A stretch of 64,000 bases of DNA from Citrus sinensis (lineage: Eukaryota > Streptophyta > Magnoliopsida > Sapindales > Rutaceae). The notes beneath the pieces were generated by a model. That model saw only the letters and a program-made list of their open reading frames with translations, had not been told where the DNA came from and searched no databases. Below, one piece after another: positions 49,823 to 60,758 of this stretch. A program made the translations under genes and the position numbers. The stretch spans positions 31,329,501-31,393,500 of the forward strand of contig NC_068558.1 of assembly GCF_022201045.2 (NCBI RefSeq), read 5' to 3'. The first letter of the stretch is position 1. Every line of letters starts with the position of its first letter.

Positions 49823-52381
49823 TTCTAGAGGTATTAAAAATAAGTTATGATGGTTTGGACGATAAAGAGAAAAGTATTTTCCTTGATGTTGCTTGTTTCT
49901 TTCAAGGTGAGGATGTAAATCCTATAATGAAATTCTTTAATGCAAGCGGCTTCTACCCAGAAATAGGTATAAGTGTTCTTGTTGATAAGTCTCTCATTGC
50001 TATTGATTCACACAAAAAGATAACAATGCATGATTTATTACAAGAATTGGGTAGGGAAATTGTTCGACAGGAATCAATTAATCCTGAAAACCGCAGTAGA
50101 TTGTGGCATCATGAGGATATTTATGAAGTTCTTACATATAACAAGGTAAGCAGTTTGTTGTGGATTATTATTTTGGAATAATGTAGTGTTTAAAAACTTG
50201 ATGGGAATATATTTACATACGGTCGAACTGATGAGTCTTAGAATTAATAGAAGAGTGGCAATGATTAGAAAAAACAATAGTGGTTAGATGATGTAGCAAT
50301 AAATTATAAATGCGATGACAACTTGCATAACCATTTGTAAGCATAATTGATATGTAAATTTGTGTAGTACCTGTGTTATTATGTTTCTTTGTGCATTTGC
50401 AATTAAGTGTTTAACTGCCTACCAATAACTATAACCATGAATTATTGAAATTTGATACGAGTAATGACAGAGAGCCCCACTCCAATCCCACATAAACTCC
50501 ATACAAGAATAAATAAAAATTGAATTAATAACTAAGCTACCTCTAATTGTGAATTAGTGACAAAATTGCCCCAAAAATTTGTCTTGGTGGGGTTGAAGTT
50601 TGATTCATTAGTGGAATATACATATCTTTCATTTGATTTTAACTTTATTTATTTATATTTATTTTTAGGGGACAGAAAAAATTGAGGGCATCTGTTTGGA
50701 TATGTCAAAAGTAAAAGAGATCCGTCTAAATCCCAGTACTTTCACAAAGATGCCTAAATTGAGATTTTTAAAGTTCTATAGTTCATCATTCAATAGAGAG
50801 AACAAATGTAAGGTGTCTTATTTGCAAGACCCTGGATTTGCTGAAGTGAAATATTTTCACTGGCATGGATATCCGTTGAAGTCATTGCCTTCAAACCTTA
50901 GTGGAGAGAAGCTTGTGTTACTTGAAGTGCCTGATAATGACATTGAACAACTTTGGGATTGTGTGAAGGTATGCATATCTTATTATATATGTGCAATCTT
51001 TCAATAACAATATTAAATTATTATACGTGGTAACGATTTTGTCTTGGCCTCTTTTTTGACCGAGCAGCGTTATAGTAAGTTAAACCAGATAATCCATGCT
51101 GCCTACAATAAGCTAATTGCCAAAACTCCAAATCCCACGTTGATGTCACGTCTGACCAAGCTAGTTATCTTGAATCTAAGAGGTAGCAAAAGCCTGAAAA
51201 GTCTTCCATCTGGAATATTTAACTTGGAATTTCTTACCAAACTTGATCTTTCGGGCTGCCCAAAACTGAAAAGGCTTCCAGAGATCTCATCAGGTAATAT
51301 AAGCTGGTTATTTTTAAGGGGGACTGCAATTGAAGAACTGCCCTCATCAATTGAGCGTCTACTTAGGCTTGGGTTCTTGGACCTTTCAAATTGCAAAAGG
51401 CTTAAGAGTCTCCCAAGCAGCCTATGGAAGTTGAAATCTCTTGGAGTTCTTAATCTCTGTGGTTGCTCAAATCTTCAGAGATTGCCCGAATGTCTTGGCC
51501 AATTATCCTCGCCAATAATATTGAATCTAGCGAGAACCAATATTGAAAGAATACCAGAAAGCATTATCCAACCTTTTATGTTGCGATACCTCCTCTTAAG
51601 TTATAGTGAGAGACTTCAATCCTTACCAAAGCCTCCATTCCTTGCACGAGGTTGCCCGGCACTGCAACCATTCTTAGGTTTGTTCTCTAAGTTATGAATC
51701 TTATAGGCAATGTTTTTTGACCGGAGCAATAATTTTAAATTGGAAGGTAATTCTACTGCAGGAATTGTTGAAGATATCCAGAGAATTCCGCATATGGACC
51801 ATAAGCTAGCTGTCCGTTGGCAAGAAATACAGGAAAATGTGTGTCTTTAACTCTCTCTGTTTAAAATTTCTACAATTTTTTTTTGGGTTTAAAATTATAA
51901 TTTTTTGGTACAGAGAGGTTTTTCCATGGGCAAAGTTCATATCGTAATGCCTGGGAATGAAATTCCAAAGTGGTTTCAGTTTCAAAGTGTGGGATCTTTT
52001 ATAACCTTGGAGATGCCACCAGATTTCTTCCGTAATAACATAGTGCAGGGCATTGCATTTTGTGCTATTTTAGCATTTTCAGACCGTCATGTAGATTGTG
52101 GCAGAAGGTTTTCATTTTCTTTTGAGCTCAAAGTGAAAACCACCAAAGATTGTGGTCCCCATGACACACAGTTATTTCAGAGCAGAGTTAATTATATAGA
52201 ATCAGATCACTTACATTTGGGGTACTATCTGTTCCGCGAAGAGGATTTTAATGGTTTTTGGAAATGCAATTGCATTCCTGAGGCAGTCCACTTTAATGTT
52301 TTTCCACCTTTGGAGTGCCAGTGCTGCGGGGTGAAAAAATGTGGGATCCATTTACTTCACACCCCGGAGTCTACGAATTGA

Positions 52382-53582
52382 ATAGAAAATCCAAGCACGT
52401 GTTTCAACTATAACGAAGAAGACTGAGATTTTCATGAATGTAGTTTCACTGTTTTCCTTTTTCTAATGACAATTAATAATAGGAGAAAATGCCAAAATCA
52501 GTTCTTAGAACAAGACATCCATGTAATAACTTTCGAGGGATCTGGTTCATCAAACACAAATTCACACTAGAGAACTTTACCTTATTAGGCGAAGAGTATA
52601 ATGTATGAAAAGCACGTGATGTACAATGTAAAATTAAAATTATTGGCCTTCTTTTTCTTGCTTTGTGCACACAACACATCACGATTTTGTTATTGAGCCT
52701 TACAACTCAAAACACATCCACGTAGTTAGGAGAGCACGTGACTTATACACCAGTAATAAAACTCACAAGCTAGGCGATGTCGGATATTACAGGACACACA
52801 ACAGTTCTTATTGGCGGAGCTATGTTGTGGGCCCATATCTCTATCAATGAAAGCATGCCACTCACCCCATTGCGCACCTTATCAACTCTCATCTATATAA
52901 TGCAATCACATTTGAATATTCTCTACTTTCTCAAATCTAAATTGTTGTATATGGGAAAGTTTCATCATGTGGAAACAAAAGCCATAAAGAGGGAACAGTT
53001 AAAACACCATCAAATCTTATATATTTTAAAAAATATATATATGTATACTGATTAAAAAAAAAAGGATAGCTGTCATTTTCACTCAATTTATTTGTGTTGT
53101 GAATCCATTTGCTTAAACATATGTGCACTTTTTCAAGTATATGTACCAATTCAATATTTGGAATGGTGCATTTGATTCCATAGTTGACGTGGTATCGTCT
53201 ATGGCTGGAATTTATATTTATAAAACTGACTTGTAAGGAAAGGATTGAAGATGCCTGTGAACTTATATTTCGATTTAGATTGTTGTATCTTTTTCATGTA
53301 TAAAATTGGATCCTATCATTCACATATCGTTAACATGAGCAATATAGATTTCTAAATCATTGTTCTTTATTATTGTGCTGAATTTGACTTTTTATTGAAT
53401 AATTTGATACATGCCTTGAATCAATTTGGAGCTTCTACAACTTGTCGGGGATCAGTTTCTCCTACATTCTTTTCGGCGCCAAAAGATATTCAAGCGGTTG
53501 AATAAGATTTGATATATACAATATAAATGCAAGAGTGGTTTGTCTTTTTACAATAGGAATAATATATAATGCTCATCAAAAC
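52382..53582. other. TNL3 3' flank
   Basis: Non-coding and collinear with 42619-43914. No gene recognised. Confidence 0.55.
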
Positions 53583-54525
53583 TTTTCGTTGACCAACTCG
53601 GGTCTGTCGTCATGGGGACAATGTCCTACTCCTTCCAATACAATTAACTTCACATTTGAAAGTTGAGAAGGCAGAGATTATAAGTATCTACCAACAGGTC
53701 TATCGAGGGGGGTGAATGGATCCTCATCCCCCCATAAAACTAGTACAGGTATAGAGATCGATGGCATCAATTGCACGGGGTTCGGCCCTGATGGGCCTGT
53801 CACAATCGAAACAAATGCATCAAGTGCCCCTTCATCATTGGCGGGTTCTCGTATGATCCGCAGTTTTGAGGTCAATTCATGAATTTTGGGTAGCCAATTT
53901 TGTAAGAGGGTAAAATGGCACATAAGTGGAGAATATTAATACCTCTACCAGTGTTTCATCCACAGATTCCTTATTTGCATAGATGGACAGTAAAATGTTC
54001 GTCCCTGCAGCACCAATATACACATCATAGAGTTTTTTAATTTTTGACTCCAGTGTTTTAGGATAACGAAAAATGGACTGAATAGAGAGAAGAGAAAATA
54101 CCTTTGTTTCACATCTTCAAAGATTGCATCTGCAATTGGCCTTTGCTTCAACAAAAAATCAATGAACCAAAGCAATGGAAACAATAGCTTGATTCTCCAG
54201 TCGTCACCAATGCCTTGTTGTTCATATGCCGCCACCATAATTCAACAGAACAAGCCCTCGAACAAGTGTTTGACTGGATCCTTATTGTAGAAAATATACC
54301 AGGTTTATCGCAAACCTTAGTTACAAGAAGGCTAATTAGGTGGTGCAAGTGTTTCTTTCCAAGCAAATTGAAGAATATCTAATGTCCAAGAGGAAGTTAA
54401 AATAAATATACCTGAGGCGGCAATAACACAAGCTAGGCTCCAACATAATTACCTATAAGCACAGTTGGCTTTCGAACCACTTCATCCAAGAAATCCAGTA
54501 TTAGTTCTATCAATGAGTCTTACTC
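53583..54525 (-). pseudogene. Alpha/beta-hydrolase fragment, copy B
   Basis: Longer relic of the same hydrolase as copy A. On the minus strand it shows a segment ILDFLDEVVRKPTVLIGN (about 54455-54510), which precedes the nucleophile region; a frameshifted MNNK-type piece near 54215-54240; LLFPLLWFIDFLLKQR (about 54145-54195); ESVDETLV-like sequence (about 53945-53980); and the last exon with VLVLWGDEDPFTPLD and VGHCPHDDRPELVNE (to about 53583). A stop follows the nucleophile region and frameshifts separate the pieces, so it is non-functional. The exon order is that of a normal gene, so the ancestral unit was TNL followed by an oppositely oriented hydrolase gene. Confidence 0.82.
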
Positions 54526-54841
54526 AAGTTAGCAAGGACAATAACTAAAGGTCAAGCTATTGATAATAAAAGTAAAGGAGTTGTGATATTTGACCAGTAA
54601 TATATCTCATCAGCCCCATTAATCACTTTATGTAAATATCTATTTTATCCTTGTATGAAATGAATTAAAAAGGTAAATAATTAATGATTTTTAACATTTG
54701 CGGATGCCCACAATTATATGTACACAAAAATAAATAGTATAAAAAATAATACATTATCAATAAAAAAATTCACTAAAAAGATAAAAAATATTTTTTATCT
54801 TTTGTACTAAATTTTGTTTACTTTTTAGTACATATAGAATT

Positions 54842-54935
54842 ATGCTACGGATGCGAGGAGAAAAAATGTGGAGTCCATTTATTGGAAGCCCCAAATTCTA
54901 ACTTACGATCCAAGCGCGAGTTTCAAACTAAACCA
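54842..54935 (+). pseudogene. Remnant of another TNL C-terminus
   Basis: Translates CYGCEEKKCGVHLLEAPNSN, matching the CCGVKKCGIHLL ends of TNL2 and TNL3, followed by similar flanking bases (CCAAGCGCGAGTTTCAA). Just downstream (about 55058) a TTCACATGTTATATAACA segment resembles the end of block A (44449). It is probably the last trace of a third unit of this tandem array. Confidence 0.6.
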
Positions 54936-56001
54936 ACCCAAAGTTTGTACAAAGTCCAACTCAATGCAACTAAAATCATTCTAATTTGCCTTCTCAAAAA
55001 AAAAAAAAAAAATCATTCTAATTTGCTTTTGGTTTTGGCTGACTTAGCCTTTAATAAATTCACATGTTATATAACATAATTGAAAAAAAGGAAAAATGAT
55101 ATTCTCACAACACTTAAGCACAACACTGAGCACACAATATAAAATCTGAATTTTGGGAGAAAAATTGCCACGCACGCGCATGCAACAAACTCTCTCCCGC
55201 GTATCGCTCTGTTCAACAGCCAGCGTTGCTCGAATTTTCCCAAGTTTCCTCATCGCGCAGTGTCGGCTCTGATCTCCCACACCACTTAGCAGCCAGCAAG
55301 TCTCAGCTCTCCTCACGCAGTGTCGGCTCTGATCTCCTTCACGCACCAATAGTCTTGTCCCCGATAGCTGCCGTAATCGTCTTGTTAAGGTAACTCGTGT
55401 AGGACATTGTGCTGTTTATGAGTTGACTGTTAGGGAGTTGAAGCTCATTGTCCTGTAATTGCAGTCTTCGTGATGTTGAGGAAAGCTTATCCTGTAATTC
55501 CAGCCTCCATGTTTATTTGTTTCAAAGAAAGAGTGGCTTTATATTACTCAAATCTTTATGCTCTGTTAATAAATTATATTGCCCATTGTTTCAATAGAAT
55601 TAAAACGGCAACTCAGATTTAAGTTCCCTCGATTTGTTATTAACTTCAATTAATTGTATGTGTTACTCAATGTGTGTTGAGCATGTACTTGTTCTGGGAT
55701 TCCTTTTGTTTCTTTCTTGGTTTATAAATACCTTGTTGAGGATTGCAAATAAGAGAAGCTGATATATTAAGCCCAGGAAGCTGGTATATTAAACTCAACT
55801 GACATTATTATTGCAAATAAAAAAGCTAATATGATTACAAATAAGAGAAGCTAATACATTAGTTAAATATACAACTTAAATATAATGCATATCAACAAAT
55901 GTTCAACCACCACAATCTTGCATCTGCATTTGTCTACCCACTCTGCAGACTGTCAACAAATGTTCAACCACCAAAATGAACAAATGAAACTTAATTTTTG
56001 T
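54936..56001. other. Intergenic DNA with a 60-bp-spaced direct repeat
   Basis: No gene called. The region 55140-55340 is more GC-rich than its surroundings and contains a 22-base direct repeat (below); it could be an old leader or first exon, but nothing identifies it. Confidence 0.4.
55256..55337. repeat. Direct repeat, 22 bp, 60-bp spacing
   Basis: CGCAGTGTCGGCTCTGATCT plus CC occurs exactly at 55256-55277 and 55316-55337. Confidence 0.9.
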
Positions 56002-56260
56002 CTAACCAATTACAGGCCAAACAGGATTTTGCACAAATATTCTACCAGAAAATTCTAATTCCTCTCTAACATAATCCATCTCAGAATAATTGCTCCTTAT
56101 TTCATCTCTGAATCCAAAACTTTTAGCTCTTGCTTTTCTAATAGTTTGTAGGCCTTTTTAGTAGATTCCCCATGGAAGGATCGGCTAGAGTGTAAACAAG
56201 CATTGCCCCTTCCTTGGCTGCTGGCTTTATTATCTCCATCAACTGCTCTAGATCATCAAA
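56002..56260 (-). pseudogene. Fragment of a PPDK regulatory protein gene (RP1, DUF299)
   Basis: Two pieces of the bifunctional kinase/phosphatase that regulates pyruvate, phosphate dikinase in plastids. Minus strand, about 56256-56165: [20 protein letters not shown] followed by [10 protein letters not shown]; then, after a frame break and loss of the whole middle of the protein, about 56146-56005: [30 protein letters not shown] and QNPVWPVIG, ending at TAG 56002-56004 before the normal C-terminus. The pieces abut without an intron, so it is a deleted, possibly retroposed or transposon-carried, gene fragment. Assignment is by recognition of these conserved segments. Confidence 0.75.
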
Positions 56261-57367
56261 TTAACAAAATTGTTGCAACAACAATATGTCAGTGCTCACA
56301 TTTTAGCTGATTAAATTAAATGAGATTTCAACATTAAGCAAAACAATCCAGATTATAATAAAAATGCATTTCCTCTAGTACAGCAGCAGCAATTATTGTT
56401 TCTGTGATCAAATCACATGCAGAAAAATAACTAATTTGACAAGAGTTTTTTTTTTTAATCTAGGATCAAGAATAATAGCTTCTCAAGCTCCAATTACTTG
56501 GTGCACGAAAGTAATGAATTGATTTGCATTCTTACCTCCAAAATCATTTCAGGGGATAAACTAGCAAGTTGAAATATGTCAATACTTTCACCAGATTCGT
56601 CTCCTGAAGAGGAAGAAAAACACATAACCAAATTAATTATAAAAAATTCGTAATATTTTTAAAAAAGTACAAATTAATAATGGTTTTGTATAATTAATCA
56701 ATTAAATCCTTCTATTAATTTTTTCTTAGATTTCTTTGACCATATTTGATCATAAAATTTAATATAAATTTTATTTTACTATTTTATTAGTATAATATAA
56801 AATGACCAAATTATCCAATAAACATGAATTATTGTATCTAATAATTTTGGTATTTACTTATGTGAACTAAAGTTTTTAAATGAAATTTAATTATTGTTTT
56901 CTCTACCTTACGTGTAAATGATATAAATTTGACAACCTAATAATTTACATGTATTCCGCCATAGAGATATTATATTAGTTTAATTAAAGTTTTATATTCA
57001 TACTAATAAGTAGTATTAAAAACAATGAATTTGATATAAAATTAGAAACGTATTGAAGTTAAAGTAAATTCATGGTACTTTTACCTTATAAGGATAAAAT
57101 AATCAATTTAGAATTATGCCAAAGCAATCTTTATAATCAAATATAATAAAAACAATTATGTCACAAAAAAATAAATTAGGATAGATTCGTTAATTTGTTC
57201 TCCAAAGTTCTTTTTTATTTAATTTTTTTTAAAAATAATGTATACTTTTTGTAATTATTTTTAAAAAATGGGGCAGGTTTACAAGAAATATGGGGTGAAG
57301 ATATCATCACCCAACAAAAAATTAAGTAAGAATTAATTTGATAACTGCCCATAAAAAGAAAGCATAT
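56261..57367. other. AT-rich intergenic DNA
   Basis: No gene recognised. A minus-strand stretch at about 56537-56604 bounded by AG and GTAAG encodes DESGESIDIFQLASLSPEMI and looks exon-like, but I cannot assign it. Confidence 0.45.
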
Positions 57368-57827
57368 TGTCACGGGATGAGTGTTTTGCGCAGCAAACCC
57401 GTGCGGCACTTAGACAACCTTTGCTGAATGTTGCTAAGTAAGCCTTGAACTTCTCAACTAGCTAAGCCTAGAGGTTTTGGAAGAGCTAGAGAGAAGAGAG
57501 TAATGGAGCTGAATAAGGAAACTTGTATTGCTAACAAGAGAGATTACAAGAGAGCTTACAACTGTTTGAGTTGCTTGTGCTAAGCTTGTTGTTGTGCAAA
57601 TGCTAAATGCCATCCCATATTTATAGGGGAGGCTTGCCAAGCTCTAGAGATTCTAGAGAAATCTACCAACTATCTAGAATTTACATGTGCTGGAAATGTA
57701 TAGAGAATTCTAGAGTATTTACAAGCTCAAATGTGCTAGAGTTGCCCAGAACTTTTTGGAATTGGGCCAAGCTAGCACTCTTGGCCTTGTCTTGGGCTCT
57801 TGGTGGGCAAATTGGGCGGTCCGCACA
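57368..57827 (-). repeat. 3' LTR (complete, 460 bp)
   Basis: On the minus strand it runs from TGTGCGGACC (ending at 57827) to CCCGTGACA (57368), TG...CA. The inner edge follows the polypurine tract; the first 212 bases match the right LTR closely. Confidence 0.88.
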
Positions 57828-57840
57828 TCCTCCCCCACCT
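57828..57840 (-). other. Polypurine tract of the gypsy element
   Basis: AGGTGGGGGAGGA on the minus strand immediately precedes the 3' LTR; it primes plus-strand DNA synthesis in such elements. Confidence 0.8.
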
Positions 57841-59278
57841 AATCTCGCGGCGTCCTCGTCGCGCTCTCGTGCTTGAAATTCTGGATGTGCTCAGCGAATT
57901 GCCACAAATTATCTTCACATTCCCAAGTGGCTTCGCTTTCAGGGAGGTTTTTCCACTTCACCAAGTACTCGTTGTGTGCTGGCACGCCCCTCCTCGAGAC
58001 CACACGATCCGCAAGGATGTAGTCCACATCTTTGTCGAATGTGGTGACAACGGCTGTTGGCGCGCGCCTTGATTCTCCGCGACTTGGGTCTTCGACGTCT
58101 CCATGATATGGCTTGAGAAGGCTCACATGGAAGACTGGATGGATCTTGAGTCTTGGCGGAAGTTGGAGTTGATACGAGACGTTGCCCACTCGTCGTACAA
58201 CTCGGAAGGGTCCCTCGTAGCGCCTCACTAGCCCCTTGTGGACTTTCCGCAACGTCTTGAATTGTTCGGGTAGGAGCTTGATCATGACTTGATCACCTTC
58301 CTTGTACTCAACAAGTCGTCTCCTTGTATCCGCCCACTTTTTCATTTTCCTCGCAGCCTTGTCGAGGTATGCTCATGTGATGTCTGCTTCCTCGTGCCAT
58401 TCGCGGGCAAACTTGTGTGCCGCGGGGCTTTTTGCTCCGTAAGTTGAGGCTATGGCGTTGGGGGTCATGGGCTGGAATCCCATGATGATCTTGAACGGAC
58501 TCTTGCCCGTAGCCTCACTTCGTTGCAAGTTATAAGAAAATTGGGCGATGTCGAGTAGCTTCGCCCAATCCCGCTGATGAGCGCTTACATAATGCCTCAA
58601 ATACATCTCGAGGAGGCCATTGATGTGCTTGGTCTGCCCATCCGTTTGTGGGTGGAAGCTTGTCGAGAACTTGAGATCGGTCCCCAACATCTTGAAGAGC
58701 TTCGTCCAAAAATGCCCAGTGAATCGAGGGTCTCGGTCGTTCACAATGCTCTTTGGAACTCCCCAAAGTTTCACAATGTACTTGACGAATAGGCGAGCTG
58801 CTTCATCCGCTTTGTAATCGACTAGTGCGGCGATGAAAGTGGCGTACTTGCTATAACGGTCGACAACGACCATGATGCTGCCGCACCCTTCGGACTTGGG
58901 CAACGATATGATGAAGTCCATGGAGACACTTTCCCATGGCCTTGTTGCAAGTGGTAGCGGCTCCAATAATCCTGCTGGAAGTTGATGATCTACTTTGTCT
59001 TGTTGGCACACAAGACAAGTTCGCACGTATGCCTTGATGTCGTCCCTCATGTGCGGCCAAAAATACGAGGCTTGAACTAGTGCTGTGGTGCGCTCGATTC
59101 TTGGGTGACCAGCCCACTTGGAGTCGTGGCACTCCTTGATGACTTCTTTCCCTAAATTTCCCCACCTTGGTACGTACAACTGATCTCCCTTTGTGAGGAG
59201 GATGCCTTCCTCTTGCCAAAAGCGCATTGTCTTTCCCTCGAGCACCTTCTCCAGCAAGTCCTTTGCTAGCGGATCTTA
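57839..59278 (-). pseudogene. Gypsy integrase with chromodomain (broken)
   Basis: Integrase core with zinc-binding CLVCQQ, the DDE catalytic residues (the first in SVSMDFI, the second in NDRDPRF, the glutamate in INGLLE) and, at the C-terminus, a chromodomain ending NEYLVKWKNLPESEATWE. A TAA (59276-59278) cuts it off from RNase H and a TGA (58373-58375) lies between the core and the C-terminal part. Confidence 0.9.
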
Positions 59279-60663
59279 TTGGAGGCCTTCCTTGATGCAT
59301 GAGACAAGGTCGGACTTCGGTTGGCTCATGCTAAGTGTCGCCAATTCAACCTTGCGGCTTAGAGCGTCCGCAACGACATTGGCTTTACCCAGTTTGTACT
59401 CGAGCCGGTAGTTGAATTCCGCAAGAAAATCTTGCCACCGAGCTTGCTTCAGACTCAACTTCTTTTGTGTTTGCAAGTAGCTTGTCGCTACATTGTCCGT
59501 CATGATCGTGAAGTGAGAGCCTAGCAAGTAATGTCACCACACCCGCAAGCAATGTATGATGGTCGTCGTCTCCTTTTCTTGCACCGTGTAGCGGCATTCC
59601 GTATCGTTTAGCTTTCGACTCTCGAACGCTATTGGGTGGCCTTCTTGCATGAGAACTCCACCTATGGCGAAATCCGAGGCATCCGTTTGAACTTCGAACG
59701 GCTTGGTGTGGTCCAGAAAAGCGAGGACGGGTTCCTCCGAAATTGCTCTTAACTCCTTGAATGCGCGTTGGCATTCTTCGGACCAATGCCACAGTCTGTT
59801 TTTCTTGAGCATATTCGTCAAGGGTGCCGCCTTGGCTGAGTAGCCCTTGATGAAGCGTCGGTAGTAGTTCACCAGCCCAAGGAATGAGCGAAGCTCGGGA
59901 ACTTTCGTGGGAGGTTCCCATTCGAGGATGGCCTTCACCTTGGTATTTTCCATCATTAACTTCCCGCCCGCAATCTTGTGGCTAAGGAACTCCACTTCTT
60001 GTTGGGCAAACAAGCACTTCTCCAATTTGAGGAAGAGCTCGTTGTCTCGGAGTACTTGGAGGACTTTTGCAAATGTTGGGCATGCTCTTCGAGTGTGGTG
60101 CTATACACCACTATGTCGTCCAAGTACACGACCACAAAGCGGTCGAGGAATGGTTGGAGCACATTGTTCATGAGTGTGCAGAATGTGGCAGGTGCATTAG
60201 TGAGGCTAAAAGGCATGACAAGGAATTCGAAAGATCCGTACCTTTTTGTGCAAGTTGTTTTCGGTTCGTCTCCCTTGGCGATATGTACTTGGTAGTACCC
60301 GGAGCGTAAGTCAAGTTTGGTGAAGTACCACGCTTTGCCAAGCTGGTCGAACAAGTCCGCAATCAAGGGAATCAGGTATTTGTTCTTGATAGTGATCTTG
60401 TTGAGCGCTCTATAGTCGATGCACATCCGCAGCGATCCATCCATTTTCTTTTGGAAAAGGACCGGTGCACCGAATGGGGCCTTGGAGGGGCGAATGTATC
60501 CTGAGTCCAACAAGTCTTTGAGTTGTCTCCGTAACTCCTCTAGTTCGGGTGGCGTCATGCGGTAGGGCGCCAAGGCTGGTGGCTTCACACCTTGTTCCAA
60601 CTCGACTTCATGATCGACCTCTTGTCGAGGTGGGAGCTTCTTCGGAAGTTCTAGAGGCATCAC
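59279..60663 (-). pseudogene. Gypsy reverse transcriptase and RNase H (broken)
   Basis: Reverse transcriptase with the [11 protein letters not shown] region, [10 protein letters not shown] and active-site YLDDIVVYS, followed by RNase H ([13 protein letters not shown]). The frame changes near 60060 within the fingers-thumb region and TGA at 59534-59536 interrupts RNase H. Confidence 0.9.
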
Positions 60664-60758
60664 GTCCTTGTACTCGTTGAGGACGGCTTGTATTCGTGGA
60701 GGGACTTGGCTTGGCGACTTTCCGGAATCTCCTTCCTCGTTTAGTTCCCGAATGGAGA

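Larger units (their letters stand above)
45798..52381 (+). pseudogene. TIR-NB-LRR gene interrupted by a solo LTR (TNL3)
   Basis: Exons: TIR 45798-46270; NB-ARC 47507-48275, continuing after the insertion at 49828 (49823-49827 is the duplicated target) to about 50145; 50669-50968; LRR 51068 onward; a small exon around 51766-51839; post-LRR domain about 51915-52381. The TIR has DVFVSFRGEDTR and WCLDEL; NB-ARC has GIGGIGKTA (last residue differs from TNL1), VLIVFDDV and the MHD motif ITMHDLLQ. The LRR exon runs into TGA at 51695-51697, with the following frame also stopped. A solo LTR (48276-49822) splits NB-ARC between the GLPL region and the winged-helix part. Before it, the reading frame is intact and would end inside the LTR at 48344, giving a 436-residue TIR-NB protein. 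The first intron holds a Mutator-like MITE. Confidence 0.88.
45255..54100. repeat. Duplication block B (TNL3 plus hydrolase fragment)
   Basis: Counterpart of block A in the same orientation, longer because of a MITE and a solo LTR and because more hydrolase exons remain beyond its end. Confidence 0.88.

Noticed and set aside
37696-54525. TNL2 and TNL3 as a head-to-head sensor/executor receptor pair
   Set aside because: They are in the same orientation, near-identical in layout, both disabled, and neither has an integrated decoy domain.
56537-56604. Exon-like minus-strand segment bounded by AG and GTAAG
   Set aside because: Too short to assign and no neighbouring exon in frame was found.
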